Program-made: the position numbers and the translations under genes
NCBI GenBank assembly: GCA_934462885.1
Contig: CAKSJC010000113.1
Span: forward strand, 1-5,909
Direction: 5' to 3'
DNA from: an uncultured Eubacteriales bacterium
GTDB lineage: Bacteria > Bacillota > Clostridia > Oscillospirales > CAG-272
DNA: 5,909 nucleotides
The notes under the pieces: model-generated
What the model saw: only the letters and a program-made list of their open reading frames with translations
What the model was told of the DNA's origin: nothing
Database searches by the model: none
Shown here: piece by piece, positions 1-5,909 of the stretch
Numbering within the stretch: the stretch's first letter is position 1
Layout of the letters: each line of letters starts with the position of its first letter

Positions 1-317
1 CTCTTATCGCGATGCTCCTTCTCGGAATGTGTTTTATCTCGGTAGGCATTTTCGTTTCGACTCTCACCGAAAGCACGGTAACGGCTTCTATCGGAACGAT
101 GGCGATACTTCTTGTGTTTGCTGCGTCTTCGATATTTAACAGCCTTATCGACTCGTATTTCATCCGTTCGATTTTAAGCTTTATCTCGGTTTATTCGAGA
201 TATTCAAACTTCACCTACGGTGTTTTCGATGTGTCGGCCGCCGTATACTATATCTCGATAACGGCGATATTTCTGTTTTTGGCTGTACGTGTGTACGAGA
301 GAAGAAGATACGCATAA
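1..317 (+). CDS. ABC-2 type (GldF-like) transporter permease, C-terminal part
   Basis: The frame is open from the left edge, so the gene is truncated at its 5' side; the last 104 codons are present, and the ATG at 12 is probably an internal methionine. The visible protein is almost entirely hydrophobic, with about three membrane segments: one near the left edge (LLLGMCFISVGIFVS), one following it (ASIGTMAILLVFAASSIF), and a last one (AVYYISITAIFLFLAVRV) ending in the basic tail YERRRYA. The block YSNFTYGVFDVSAAVYYIS, then a final helix and an E-R-R end, is typical of the C-terminus of ABC-2/GldF permeases, where a soluble loop precedes the last helix. It would form the membrane channel of an ABC transporter whose ATPase is not in view. 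The next gene starts 12 bases after the stop. Family call is fairly firm; substrate is unknown. Confidence 0.8.
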   Translation, partial: LIAMLLLGMCFISVGIFVSTLTESTVTASIGTMAILLVFAASSIFNSLIDSYFIRSILSFISVYSRYSNFTYGVFDVSAAVYYISITAIFLFLAVRVYERRRYA

Positions 318-322
318 AGGAG
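316..322 (+). promoter_or_regulatory. ribosome binding site of the Gldg-family gene
   Basis: AAAGGAG lies 7 bases before the ATG at 330 and overlaps the TAA stop of the permease gene. This strong Shine-Dalgarno sequence fixes the start of the Gldg-family protein. Its overlap with the upstream stop suggests that ribosomes finishing the permease help initiate the next gene. Confidence 0.85.
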
Positions 323-329
323 ACTTGCC

Positions 330-1823
330 ATGAGAAAAAACATATATAATCAGAGAAAATTTAAATACGGCTCGGTGGCAACGCTCTTTACAGCCGCGTT
401 TATCGCGATAGTTGTTGTATTCAATATCGTGTTCAACGCTCTTGCAACAAAATATATGTGGTATGTCGATATGACCGCAGAGCAGGTGTTCACGCTTTCG
501 GATGAAGCGCGTGATATAATGTCCGATATTACGGAGGATGTGAATATCTATTTTGCCAGCGAACCGGATGAACTTATGAGCGGTTCGAATTCATCGTATC
601 TCAGATATATTTACACAACGGCGCTCCAGCTTGAGGAAGCGTTCCCGAACGTTCATGTGGAATGTGAGAGCGTACTTAAGAATCCCGCATTTTTCCGCGA
701 GTTCTACAATACCGCGGCTACCGATATAGATACGGATTCCGTTGTCCTGGAGAGCGGCGGAGAAGTGCGCGTCTTTAAGCCGCAGGCGTTCTTTATTTTC
801 AACGATACAAGCGACGAATCGACAGTCTGGGCGTACAACGGCGAAAAACGTCTTATCTCCGGTATAATGCAGGTAACTCAGACTGAAACTCCGCGCGTTA
901 CGTTTACGACTTCGCACGGAGAGGACATTTCGGGAGCCGTTAATCTTGCGACTATCTTTTCCGAAAACGGATTCGCCGTAGATACAGTCGATCTGACCTC
1001 TGATGAGATAGACGACGACTGCCGCATTCTCGTTATTTTTAACCCGATATACGACTTTATAGGAGCCGAAGCCGAGGATGCATCTAAAAACGAAATCGAA
1101 AAAATAGACTCGTTCCTTGATAATTACGGATGTCTCATGGTGTTCTCGTCTCCCGAATACGCTGATAACCTTACAAATCTAAACGAGTTCCTCGCCGAAT
1201 GGGGAATAGAATTTGTCGGAAATACTACTGTCCGCGATTATGACCACGCAATGTCATCCGACGGATATTCCGTTGTTGCGCAGTATCAGAAGGATACGCT
1301 CGGCGCGTCTATATATTCAGACTTAAACGCTCTGTCCACTCCGCCGAAAACGATTATCAGAAAGTCCGCTCCGATAAACATTCTTTGGGACTCAGACGGA
1401 AGCACAACAGGAAACCGCACCGTTTCATCCGTTCTTAAATCTTACGATACATCTGAGCTTATAAAAGACGGCTCTTCGGTGGAGAAAGGCTCATACGATC
1501 TTGTAGCGGTATCGCGTGAATCAAGAATAGTAAATAACGAATACTATTATTCATACGTAATGGCTTTCGGCTCTCCGTCATTCGCGTCCTCCGCGTACAT
1601 CAATACTAACGCTTACGCTAACGAAGATATCCTTTCCGCTACAATGAAAGCCGTCGGACGAGAGAGAGTCCTTGCAGTGCTTAACTATAAGCCGTTTGAT
1701 AAGGATGAGATAACCGTTACCACGGCTGAAGCTAATCGCTGGACGGTTGCAATGACGACGGTTCTGCCCGCGATAACCGCACTCTGCGGACTTGCCGTTA
1801 TAATCAGGAGAAAACGCACATGA
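330..1823 (+). CDS. Gldg-family ABC transporter accessory protein
   Basis: Complete 497-residue protein. A basic N-terminus (MRKNIYNQRKFK) precedes a membrane helix at about residues 15-38. A large extracytoplasmic region follows, then a second helix at about 471-490 and the basic end RRKRT, so both termini are probably cytoplasmic. Family marks of Gldg/ABC-transporter auxiliary proteins are visible: DMTAEQVFTLSDEAR (47-61; the family has D-L-T-x-x-x-x-x-T-L-S), the segment GEKRLISGIMQVTQTETPRV before SHGE (195-198; GHGE in relatives), the strand ILVIFNP, and EIEKIDSFLDNYGCLMVF. These suggest a divergent, probably non-catalytic GATase/ThuA-like fold. The protein sits between the permease and a DUF4340 gene and overlaps the latter by 4 bases, so it likely acts with them at the outer membrane face. 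Relatives take part in gliding in Bacteroidota; in Gram-positives the role is unknown. Start supported by a strong ribosome binding site. Confidence 0.88.
   Translation: MRKNIYNQRKFKYGSVATLFTAAFIAIVVVFNIVFNALATKYMWYVDMTAEQVFTLSDEARDIMSDITEDVNIYFASEPDELMSGSNSSYLRYIYTTALQLEEAFPNVHVECESVLKNPAFFREFYNTAATDIDTDSVVLESGGEVRVFKPQAFFIFNDTSDESTVWAYNGEKRLISGIMQVTQTETPRVTFTTSHGEDISGAVNLATIFSENGFAVDTVDLTSDEIDDDCRILVIFNPIYDFIGAEAEDASKNEIEKIDSFLDNYGCLMVFSSPEYADNLTNLNEFLAEWGIEFVGNTTVRDYDHAMSSDGYSVVAQYQKDTLGASIYSDLNALSTPPKTIIRKSAPINILWDSDGSTTGNRTVSSVLKSYDTSELIKDGSSVEKGSYDLVAVSRESRIVNNEYYYSYVMAFGSPSFASSAYINTNAYANEDILSATMKAVGRERVLAVLNYKPFDKDEITVTTAEANRWTVAMTTVLPAITALCGLAVIIRRKRT
1806..1810 (+). promoter_or_regulatory. 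ribosome binding site and ATGA coupling for the DUF4340 gene
   Basis: AGGAG, inside the last codons of the Gldg-family gene, lies 9 bases before the ATG at 1820. That start shares the bases ATGA with the TGA stop at 1821-1823, the classic arrangement for translational coupling. It implies the two proteins are made in linked amounts, as expected for partners in one complex. Confidence 0.8.
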
Positions 1824-3394
1824 TTAAAAAACAGAAAATTCTGATAATAGTTTTCGCCTCACTTTTTGCGGTTCTTACGGTTTTGTACTTTGCGGTGATA
1901 AAGCCGCTTGTATCCACAGGCGAGAGCAAAGAAACAAAGCTTGAGCTTCTCGACGGGGAAGTCAAGATAAACGATAAGCTTACAAATTTCTATATTTTCA
2001 AGCCGATAGAGCGTTCGTCCATGCAGTCTGTCGAAGTTGAGAATGAGTACGGTACTTATAAGATATATCGGGACTCGTCAGATAAATTTCAGCTTGAAGG
2101 ATATATGGGACTGACGTTTAACAGCGAAATGTTTTCGAGTCTTGTCGTGACAGCGGGAACCCCGACCGCTATGATGAGAGTGACGGCGGAGCCGACCGAG
2201 GAAGAACTTGCGGAATACGGACTTGATAGGCCGCAGGCAAGATGGACGGTAACTACAACGACGGGAGAGGAATTCACGATGTACGTCGGAGGAAATCTTC
2301 TCACCGAGGGAGGCTACTACGTAAGATACGCAGGCCGCGACGCCGTGTATATTATGAGCAACACTCTCGCCGATACGATCCTTTCTCCGGTGGAGGTACT
2401 CATCGATCCGATACTTCTTGCCGGAATGTCTCAGAACGAATATTACATGGTAGATGATTTCACTGTATGGCACGGCGAAGAATTGTTCGTTCATATATCG
2501 AGAGTTCCGGATTCGGAAAAGAAAGACCCGAACGTGGTAACCGAGGTAAAAATGAACTATCCTCTTCCCGAGGGAGGCGGAGCTGACGGAGACGGCACGT
2601 ACTACGAGGCGAACGACAATAAATATTTCCAGATACTGTACAGTTTTATCTCTCTTAAAGGCGATCGCGTGGTATGCTTTGCACCGAGCGAAGAGGAGCT
2701 TGCGGAATACGGACTTTCTTCACCTGCGTACAGTGTTGTATATACGTTCAAGGATTACACGTTCATTCTGTTTGTCTCGGAAAAACAGGCTGACGGAAGC
2801 TATTACGCAGTGTCGAACGTTCTCGGTTATACGGCGGTGTGCAGCGTTTCCGCGGACACGCTTGGCTGGCTTGAGGACGGCGTTTTCGGGTGGATAATGA
2901 GTACTCCTTTCTTTGAGAATATAAAAGATGTGTCGCGAATCACCTTAAAGGGAAGCGGTATAGATGTAGATTACCGCCTGTCTCATTCAACGGACGCAGA
3001 AGAAAACGCGCTTCTTGACGTTACGGAAGTAAACAGCGGAACCGAGATACCGAATAAAGATGTACGCAATTTCCGCGAGTATTACAAAACGCTTCTCAAC
3101 ATCACGAATCAGCAGTACGTCGAGCTGTCCGACGAAGACCGCGCGGCACTCATTTCTGATGAGTCGAAGGTCATTCTCAAGATGACTTATGAAAAAACAG
3201 ACGGAACGGTGTGCGAGTACAAGTTCTATAAATATTATTCCGCGTCGGAAGATAAACTCAGCAGCGGAAAAGTTTTCGTTACGGTAAACGGTACGGGAGA
3301 GTTCTATACGACGAACGATCTTGTAAATAAAGTAATAAACGATACGCCGCGAGTTCTTGCCGGACTCGACGTAGACCCGTACGGACACAAGTAA
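1820..3394 (+). CDS. DUF4340 domain protein, membrane-anchored ABC transporter partner
   Basis: Complete 524-residue protein. The basic start MIKKQK is followed by one membrane helix (about 7-27) with no lipobox cysteine, so it is an uncleaved anchor with some 490 residues outside. DUF4340 marks are clear: EEELAEYGLDRP (127-138), then a beta-rich stretch with TGEEFTMYVGG, a G-Y-Y-V-R strand and AVYIMS. The same pattern returns at 291 (EEELAEYGLSSP, then FKDYTFILFVSE, GSYYAVS, TAVCSVS). A weaker third version is at about 421-509 (LSDEDRAALI, TDGTVCEYKFY, VTVNGTGEFYTTNDLV). A Gly/Asp-rich stretch near 250-258 lies in the connector between units one and two. The gene is last in the operon and translationally coupled to the Gldg-family gene, the usual context for DUF4340. 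Function is not established; an extracytoplasmic scaffold or substrate-handling role is inference. Confidence 0.85.
   Translation: MIKKQKILIIVFASLFAVLTVLYFAVIKPLVSTGESKETKLELLDGEVKINDKLTNFYIFKPIERSSMQSVEVENEYGTYKIYRDSSDKFQLEGYMGLTFNSEMFSSLVVTAGTPTAMMRVTAEPTEEELAEYGLDRPQARWTVTTTTGEEFTMYVGGNLLTEGGYYVRYAGRDAVYIMSNTLADTILSPVEVLIDPILLAGMSQNEYYMVDDFTVWHGEELFVHISRVPDSEKKDPNVVTEVKMNYPLPEGGGADGDGTYYEANDNKYFQILYSFISLKGDRVVCFAPSEEELAEYGLSSPAYSVVYTFKDYTFILFVSEKQADGSYYAVSNVLGYTAVCSVSADTLGWLEDGVFGWIMSTPFFENIKDVSRITLKGSGIDVDYRLSHSTDAEENALLDVTEVNSGTEIPNKDVRNFREYYKTLLNITNQQYVELSDEDRAALISDESKVILKMTYEKTDGTVCEYKFYKYYSASEDKLSSGKVFVTVNGTGEFYTTNDLVNKVINDTPRVLAGLDVDPYGHK
2198..2716 (+). repeat. two diverged tandem units within the DUF4340 gene
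   Basis: The peptide EEELAEYGL is encoded twice, at 2198-2224 and 2690-2716, 492 bases (164 codons) apart in the same frame. The last 18 bases of the two copies are identical (CTTGCGGAATACGGACTT) although the preceding three Glu codons differ. The surrounding protein pattern also repeats, so this is a domain-level duplication, not a chance short match. The identical 18 bases could reflect recent conversion between units or strong constraint. Confidence 0.75.
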
Positions 3395-3411
3395 GTCACG
3401 GATAAAGAAAA

Positions 3412-3450
3412 AGAAATACCGGCACGCTTAAAAACCGTGCCGATATTTTT
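3412..3450 (+). terminator. intrinsic terminator of the transporter operon, probably bidirectional
   Basis: A 7-bp perfect stem, CGGCACG (3420-3426) with CGTGCCG (3436-3442), encloses a 9-base loop. It is followed by ATATTTTT on the + strand, 18 bases past the DUF4340 stop at the point where pairing starts in the A-rich flank. On the - strand the same stem is followed by a T-rich run (TATTTCTTTTTCTTT), so it may also stop transcripts of the convergent ABC-F gene, about 135 bases beyond that gene's stop. The flanking A and T runs can extend the pairing after one mismatch. Confidence 0.85.
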
Positions 3451-3479
3451 GATCTGTGATCGTTTTCGGTAAACCGAAA

Positions 3480-3576
3480 TTTGAGCGCCGTGACTTTATG
3501 TTTATAAAAGAGTCGGCTCATTATCAATAGCTAAGTGCGGACTTTATCTTTATTTGAGCGCGGTCGCTTTATCTTT
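3480..3576. repeat. degenerate short direct repeats in the convergent intergenic region
   Basis: Two 24-base copies, 3480-3503 and 3553-3576, match at 20 of 24 positions and share TTTGAGCGC, then GT, then CTTTAT and TTT. A partial copy at 3540-3552 (GACTTTATCTTTA) matches 12 of 13 bases of the first copy's right half. The last copy ends on the first base of the ABC-F stop codon. Copy three contains a small hairpin (AGCG-CGGT-CGCT). No function is evident. Confidence 0.5.
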
Positions 3577-5552
3577 TACTGCTCGAAAGTCACGTCGGCG
3601 GAGGAGAGTATCTCTTCCTCTTCATATAGAGCATAGAGACGGTCCTCGACGGTCGTTTTTTCGTCAGTCAGCTCAGCGGCTCTGATGTAGTCCGAAGCTG
3701 CTTCTCCGAATAGTAAATCGTCTATTTCGACGATGCGCCGTTCAAGCTTTGATATCTCGCGCTCTACTTCAACTTTTCGCTTCTCAAGCTTTCTTCTCTC
3801 GGAATTTATTTTTTTTCGCTCAAAATATTCTTCTTTGGCGGTAGTCGGAGCGGGAGGCGCACTCTCGACGGAAGTCTGCGCGGTTCCGCTTTTTTCTTCA
3901 AGGAATCGGAGATATTCGTCGTAGCTTCCGCGGAAATCGGTAACGGGTTGACGAAGATCGATAAACCGTGTCGCAAGACGGCGCGTGAAATATCGGTCGT
4001 GTGAGACTGCGATTATCGTACCCGGAAATTCCGCGAGAGCGTCTTCAAGGGCTTCGCGCGACTCCACGTCGAGGTGGTTTGTCGGCTCGTCGAGGATGAG
4101 GAGATTCATCTTTGAAAGGATAAGCTTTGCGAGAGTAAGGCGCGCTTTTTCACCGCCGGACAGAACGGAAACTTTCTTTTCTATGTCGTCGCCGCGGAAG
4201 AGAAAGAGCGCAAGCGCGTTTCTTATCTCCGTTTGCGTGAGGGTCGGATAAGAGTTCCACAGCTCGTCGAGAACGGTGGAGTTCATGTCGAGATTTTGGT
4301 TTTCCTGATCGTAATATCCGACAGTTACGTTGTATCCGAACTCAATTGTTCCGCGGATAGGTTCAAGCTGACCGAGAAGAAGCTTTATAAGGGTAGATTT
4401 TCCGCAACCGTTCGGACCGGTTATAAAAACGCGGTCTTTTTTCTTTATAAGGAAGGAGAGGTCTCGGAAAAGTATGTTTTTTCCGAATCCCATGGTGAGA
4501 TTTTTTGCTTCTGCAACATCGTTACCGGATTCTCCGGACGACGTGAGAGAAAAGTTTATGCTTTTCGGGAGCGCTTTCGGCTTTTCGATTTTTTCCATTC
4601 GTGCGATAGCCTTTTCGCGGCTTTCTGCGGCTATAATGTTTCGTTCGCGGTTCCACCTGCGTTGATTTTCGATATAAGCCTCAAGGCGTGCGATCTCCTT
4701 TTGCTGAAGCTCGTACTTTTTTTCTTCGTCGCGGCGTCTTGCCTTTTTTTCTTCAATGTAGCGTGAGTAGGGGCATTTGTAAAGATGCGCTCGGCAGTTT
4801 TCGATATCGAGGGTTTTGTTCGTTACCCGGTCGAGAAACATACGGTCGTGCGAAACAAGTATGACCGTCTTTTTGGGATTGTACGACGAGAGGTGATTTT
4901 CGAGCCACGAAAGAGCGTCCACGTCGAGGTGGTTTGTCGGCTCGTCGAGAATGAGTATGTCAGGCTCTCGCGAGAGGAGTCTTGCAAGAGCAAGCCGCGT
5001 TCTTTGTCCGCCGCTCAGGCTTGATACGGGAAGTGAGAAGCACTCTTCGCCGAATCCCAAACCTTTAAGCATACTTTTGCATCTTGATTTGTAGTGAAGT
5101 CCGCCTCCGTCGATGTATCTTGCGTTTACGGAATTAAGCTCGGATGACAGTCGTGAGAGAGTCGCTTCGTCGTGCGCGGTGTCGAGTTCTCTTTGTATTT
5201 TTGCAAGACGTATTTCGGCGCGGCACAGTTCGGGAAAGATCGCGTACATCTGACCGAGTACCGTCTCGTCGACGGGAGAATCGGGAGAATTTATCATATC
5301 CTCGCCGATACTCATAATGTTAAAAGCGTCGTCCTGATGGAGCATGTCGACATTTTTATCTTTTGCTATATATACAGAGCCTTCGTCAGGCGTATACTCT
5401 CCGCACAGCATTTTAAGGAGCGTGCTTTTTCCGCTTCCGTTCACACCTACGACGGCGAGACGGTCGCCCTCTTCAAGAGAAAACGTAACGCCGCCCAGTA
5501 TTTCTGTGATTCCGACACGGAAGGAGAGGTCTTTGGTGCTTATGGAAATCAT
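3576..5552 (-). CDS. ABC-F family ATPase (YdiF/Uup-like translation factor)
   Basis: Complete 658-residue soluble protein with two ABC ATPase domains and no membrane segment. Domain 1 has Walker A GVNGSGKST (36-44), Q-loop Q73, signature LSGGQ (179-183), Walker B ILILDEP with Glu204, NHLD (207-210) and switch His235. Domain 2 has GPNGCGKST (379-387), Q416, LSGGE (464-468), LLILDEP with Glu489, NHLD (492-495) and His518. All catalytic residues are intact. A charged helical linker at about 265-325 is the tRNA-facing interdomain segment of ABC-F proteins. After a Pro/Ala/Thr spacer (about 561-572), residues 573-647 form a charged coiled coil. ABC-F proteins bind the ribosomal E site and help stalled or initiating ribosomes. 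Size and C-terminal coil fit the housekeeping YdiF/Uup group more than antibiotic-protection members, though resistance cannot be excluded. The start is firm: an in-frame TAA lies two codons upstream. Confidence 0.93.
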   Translation of the reverse strand: MISISTKDLSFRVGITEILGGVTFSLEEGDRLAVVGVNGSGKSTLLKMLCGEYTPDEGSVYIAKDKNVDMLHQDDAFNIMSIGEDMINSPDSPVDETVLGQMYAIFPELCRAEIRLAKIQRELDTAHDEATLSRLSSELNSVNARYIDGGGLHYKSRCKSMLKGLGFGEECFSLPVSSLSGGQRTRLALARLLSREPDILILDEPTNHLDVDALSWLENHLSSYNPKKTVILVSHDRMFLDRVTNKTLDIENCRAHLYKCPYSRYIEEKKARRRDEEKKYELQQKEIARLEAYIENQRRWNRERNIIAAESREKAIARMEKIEKPKALPKSINFSLTSSGESGNDVAEAKNLTMGFGKNILFRDLSFLIKKKDRVFITGPNGCGKSTLIKLLLGQLEPIRGTIEFGYNVTVGYYDQENQNLDMNSTVLDELWNSYPTLTQTEIRNALALFLFRGDDIEKKVSVLSGGEKARLTLAKLILSKMNLLILDEPTNHLDVESREALEDALAEFPGTIIAVSHDRYFTRRLATRFIDLRQPVTDFRGSYDEYLRFLEEKSGTAQTSVESAPPAPTTAKEEYFERKKINSERRKLEKRKVEVEREISKLERRIVEIDDLLFGEAASDYIRAAELTDEKTTVEDRLYALYEEEEILSSADVTFEQ

Positions 5553-5564
5553 AACGGATTATAT

Positions 5565-5572
5565 CTTTCTTC
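5565..5572 (-). promoter_or_regulatory. weak ribosome binding site of the ABC-F gene
   Basis: On the - strand GAAGAAAG lies 12 bases before the ATG whose first base is 5552. It is the only purine-rich stretch in the 22-base gap after the upstream gene. Both match and spacing are poor compared with the two strong sites of the transporter operon. Translation may depend partly on ribosomes terminating at the upstream stop (5575-5577). Confidence 0.35.
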
Positions 5573-5574
5573 AA

Positions 5575-5909
5575 TTATCTGTAATTGCCGTTTCCGTCGT
5601 TCTTATTCGGAATGGTGAACGCGCGGGTGGAGTCGTAATCGTTACCTTGCGGTTGATGAGCGTTCCGGTTCTGGTGTGAGTGTCTTACCGTTCCGTCCGC
5701 GTTATAATATACATTTCCCTGATGGGTATTATTATATTCGCTGTAACGGAGATCTTCTCTGTACGGATCGTTTTTTGCAGGCGAGTGCTGAGCCTGAGGC
5801 ATACGGCGAGACTGTCCGCTGCCCGCATAGTAGTCGTAGCTCCTGTCATAACCTCTGTCGTAGCCTCTTTGAGGCTGAGGACGGTTTTGAGTGGGAGATG
5901 GTCTGTGGG
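5575..5909 (-). CDS. C-terminal disordered tail of an unidentified protein (partial)
   Basis: The frame is open from the right edge to a TAA at 5575-5577, giving 110 residues with the N-terminal part missing; the internal Met at 5802 is unlikely to be the true start. Composition is extreme: 12 Tyr, 13 Asn, 13 Arg and 10 Gln, with no Cys or Trp and only about six Ile/Leu/Val/Met/Phe, four of them in the last half. It begins with Pro/Gln/Arg-rich sequence (RPQPQRG), passes through a tandem RGYD, RGYD, RSYD block, and ends in polar sequence with RAFTIPN near the terminus. This indicates an intrinsically disordered tail, not a folded domain. The gene ends 22 bases before the ABC-F start on the same strand, so the two are likely co-transcribed. 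I do not recognise the protein. A spurious frame is possible, but the tandem peptide repeat and the close same-strand spacing argue it is real. Confidence 0.65.
   Translation of the reverse strand, partial: HRPSPTQNRPQPQRGYDRGYDRSYDYYAGSGQSRRMPQAQHSPAKNDPYREDLRYSEYNNTHQGNVYYNADGTVRHSHQNRNAHQPQGNDYDSTRAFTIPNKNDGNGNYR
5833..5868 (-). repeat. three tandem 12-base units encoding RGYD/RGYD/RSYD
   Basis: Read on the - strand, the units are AGAGGCTACGAC, AGAGGTTATGAC and AGGAGCTACGAC. The first two differ only at third codon positions (GGC/GGT, TAC/TAT), so the peptide is kept while the DNA drifts, which supports a translated, selected repeat. The next residues, YY, continue the Tyr-rich character. 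Confidence 0.7.

Noticed and set aside
591..917. Antisense open frame opposite the Gldg-family gene
   Set aside because: It lies wholly inside conserved Gldg coding sequence and has no independent start signal or recognisable content.
2078..2494. Antisense open frames opposite the DUF4340 gene (also at 2987-3388)
   Set aside because: The sense strand carries the recognisable DUF4340 motifs. The antisense products are Arg/His/Ser-rich with no domain, as expected for shadow frames.
3464..3479. Palindrome TTTCGG-TAAA-CCGAAA after the terminator
   Set aside because: A 6-bp stem with no T run on either strand. It could fold but does not qualify as a terminator or a known operator.
3393..3496. 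9-bp inverted repeat AAGTCACGG (3393-3401) and CCGTGACTT (3488-3496) flanking the terminator
   Set aside because: Short, separated by 86 bases, partly inside the direct-repeat motif and next to a stop codon. No sign of target duplications or a mobile-element end; chance is a sufficient explanation.
4233..4766. A 177-codon open frame on the + strand inside the ABC-F gene
   Set aside because: It is antisense to the second Walker A and linker region, whose conserved motifs fully explain the sequence. The encoded product has runs of Phe/Leu/Val typical of the complement of Lys/Glu-rich coding sequence and no ribosome binding site or family resemblance.
3576..5552. Possible antibiotic-resistance ABC-F protein
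   Set aside because: Nothing in the sequence or context points to resistance: no leader-peptide attenuator upstream, no mobile element. The long C-terminal coiled coil fits housekeeping members. Not formally excluded.
5558..5563. TATAAT on the - strand just before the ABC-F start
   Set aside because: It matches a -10 box, but no -35 element sits 16-18 bases upstream, and transcription would begin at about the ATG. More likely it is AT-rich spacer between co-transcribed genes.
5172..5618. A 148-codon open frame on the + strand opposite the N-terminus of the ABC-F gene
   Set aside because: It is antisense to the first Walker A and the region after it, and runs across the intergenic gap into the tail gene. 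It has no recognisable domain and no start signal.

Overview
The window looks like ordinary chromosome of a low- to mid-GC Gram-positive bacterium, most likely an anaerobic Clostridia-type Bacillota. I infer this from the strong AGGAG-type ribosome binding sites, the mixed codon use (frequent ATA and AGA beside CG-rich codons), and the pairing of a Gldg-type protein with a DUF4340 protein next to an ABC-2 permease. No phage, transposon, CRISPR, tRNA or rRNA signal was seen.

Left half (1-3394, + strand): the distal end of a tightly packed ABC-transporter operon. It holds the C-terminus of an ABC-2/GldF-like permease, then a complete Gldg-family protein (497 aa) with a membrane segment at each end, then a complete DUF4340 protein (524 aa) with one N-terminal membrane anchor. 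Spacing is 12 bases, then a 4-base ATGA overlap, so the genes are almost certainly co-transcribed and the last two translationally coupled. The ATPase gene expected for this transporter is not in the window and probably lies just upstream. The substrate is unknown. Related components serve gliding motility in Bacteroidota, but that role should not be transferred here. The most interesting structural point is that the DUF4340 protein appears to be built from three diverged tandem units.

Middle (3395-3575): a convergent intergenic region with a clear hairpin terminator that probably works in both directions, followed by a small degenerate repeat family (two 24-base copies plus a partial one). 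The last copy runs into the stop codon of the gene on the other strand.

Right half (3576-5909, - strand): a complete ABC-F ATPase (658 aa) with two intact nucleotide-binding domains, a charged linker and a C-terminal coiled coil, resembling housekeeping translation factors of the YdiF/Uup type. Only 22 bases upstream of it ends another gene on the same strand, which runs off the window edge. Its visible 110 residues are low-complexity, rich in Tyr/Asn/Arg/Gln, and contain a small tandem (RGYD)-type repeat. Its identity cannot be told from this tail.

I see no clearly new biological system. The best candidates for follow-up are the three-unit DUF4340 partner of the Gldg-type transporter and the disordered-tail protein upstream of the ABC-F gene.
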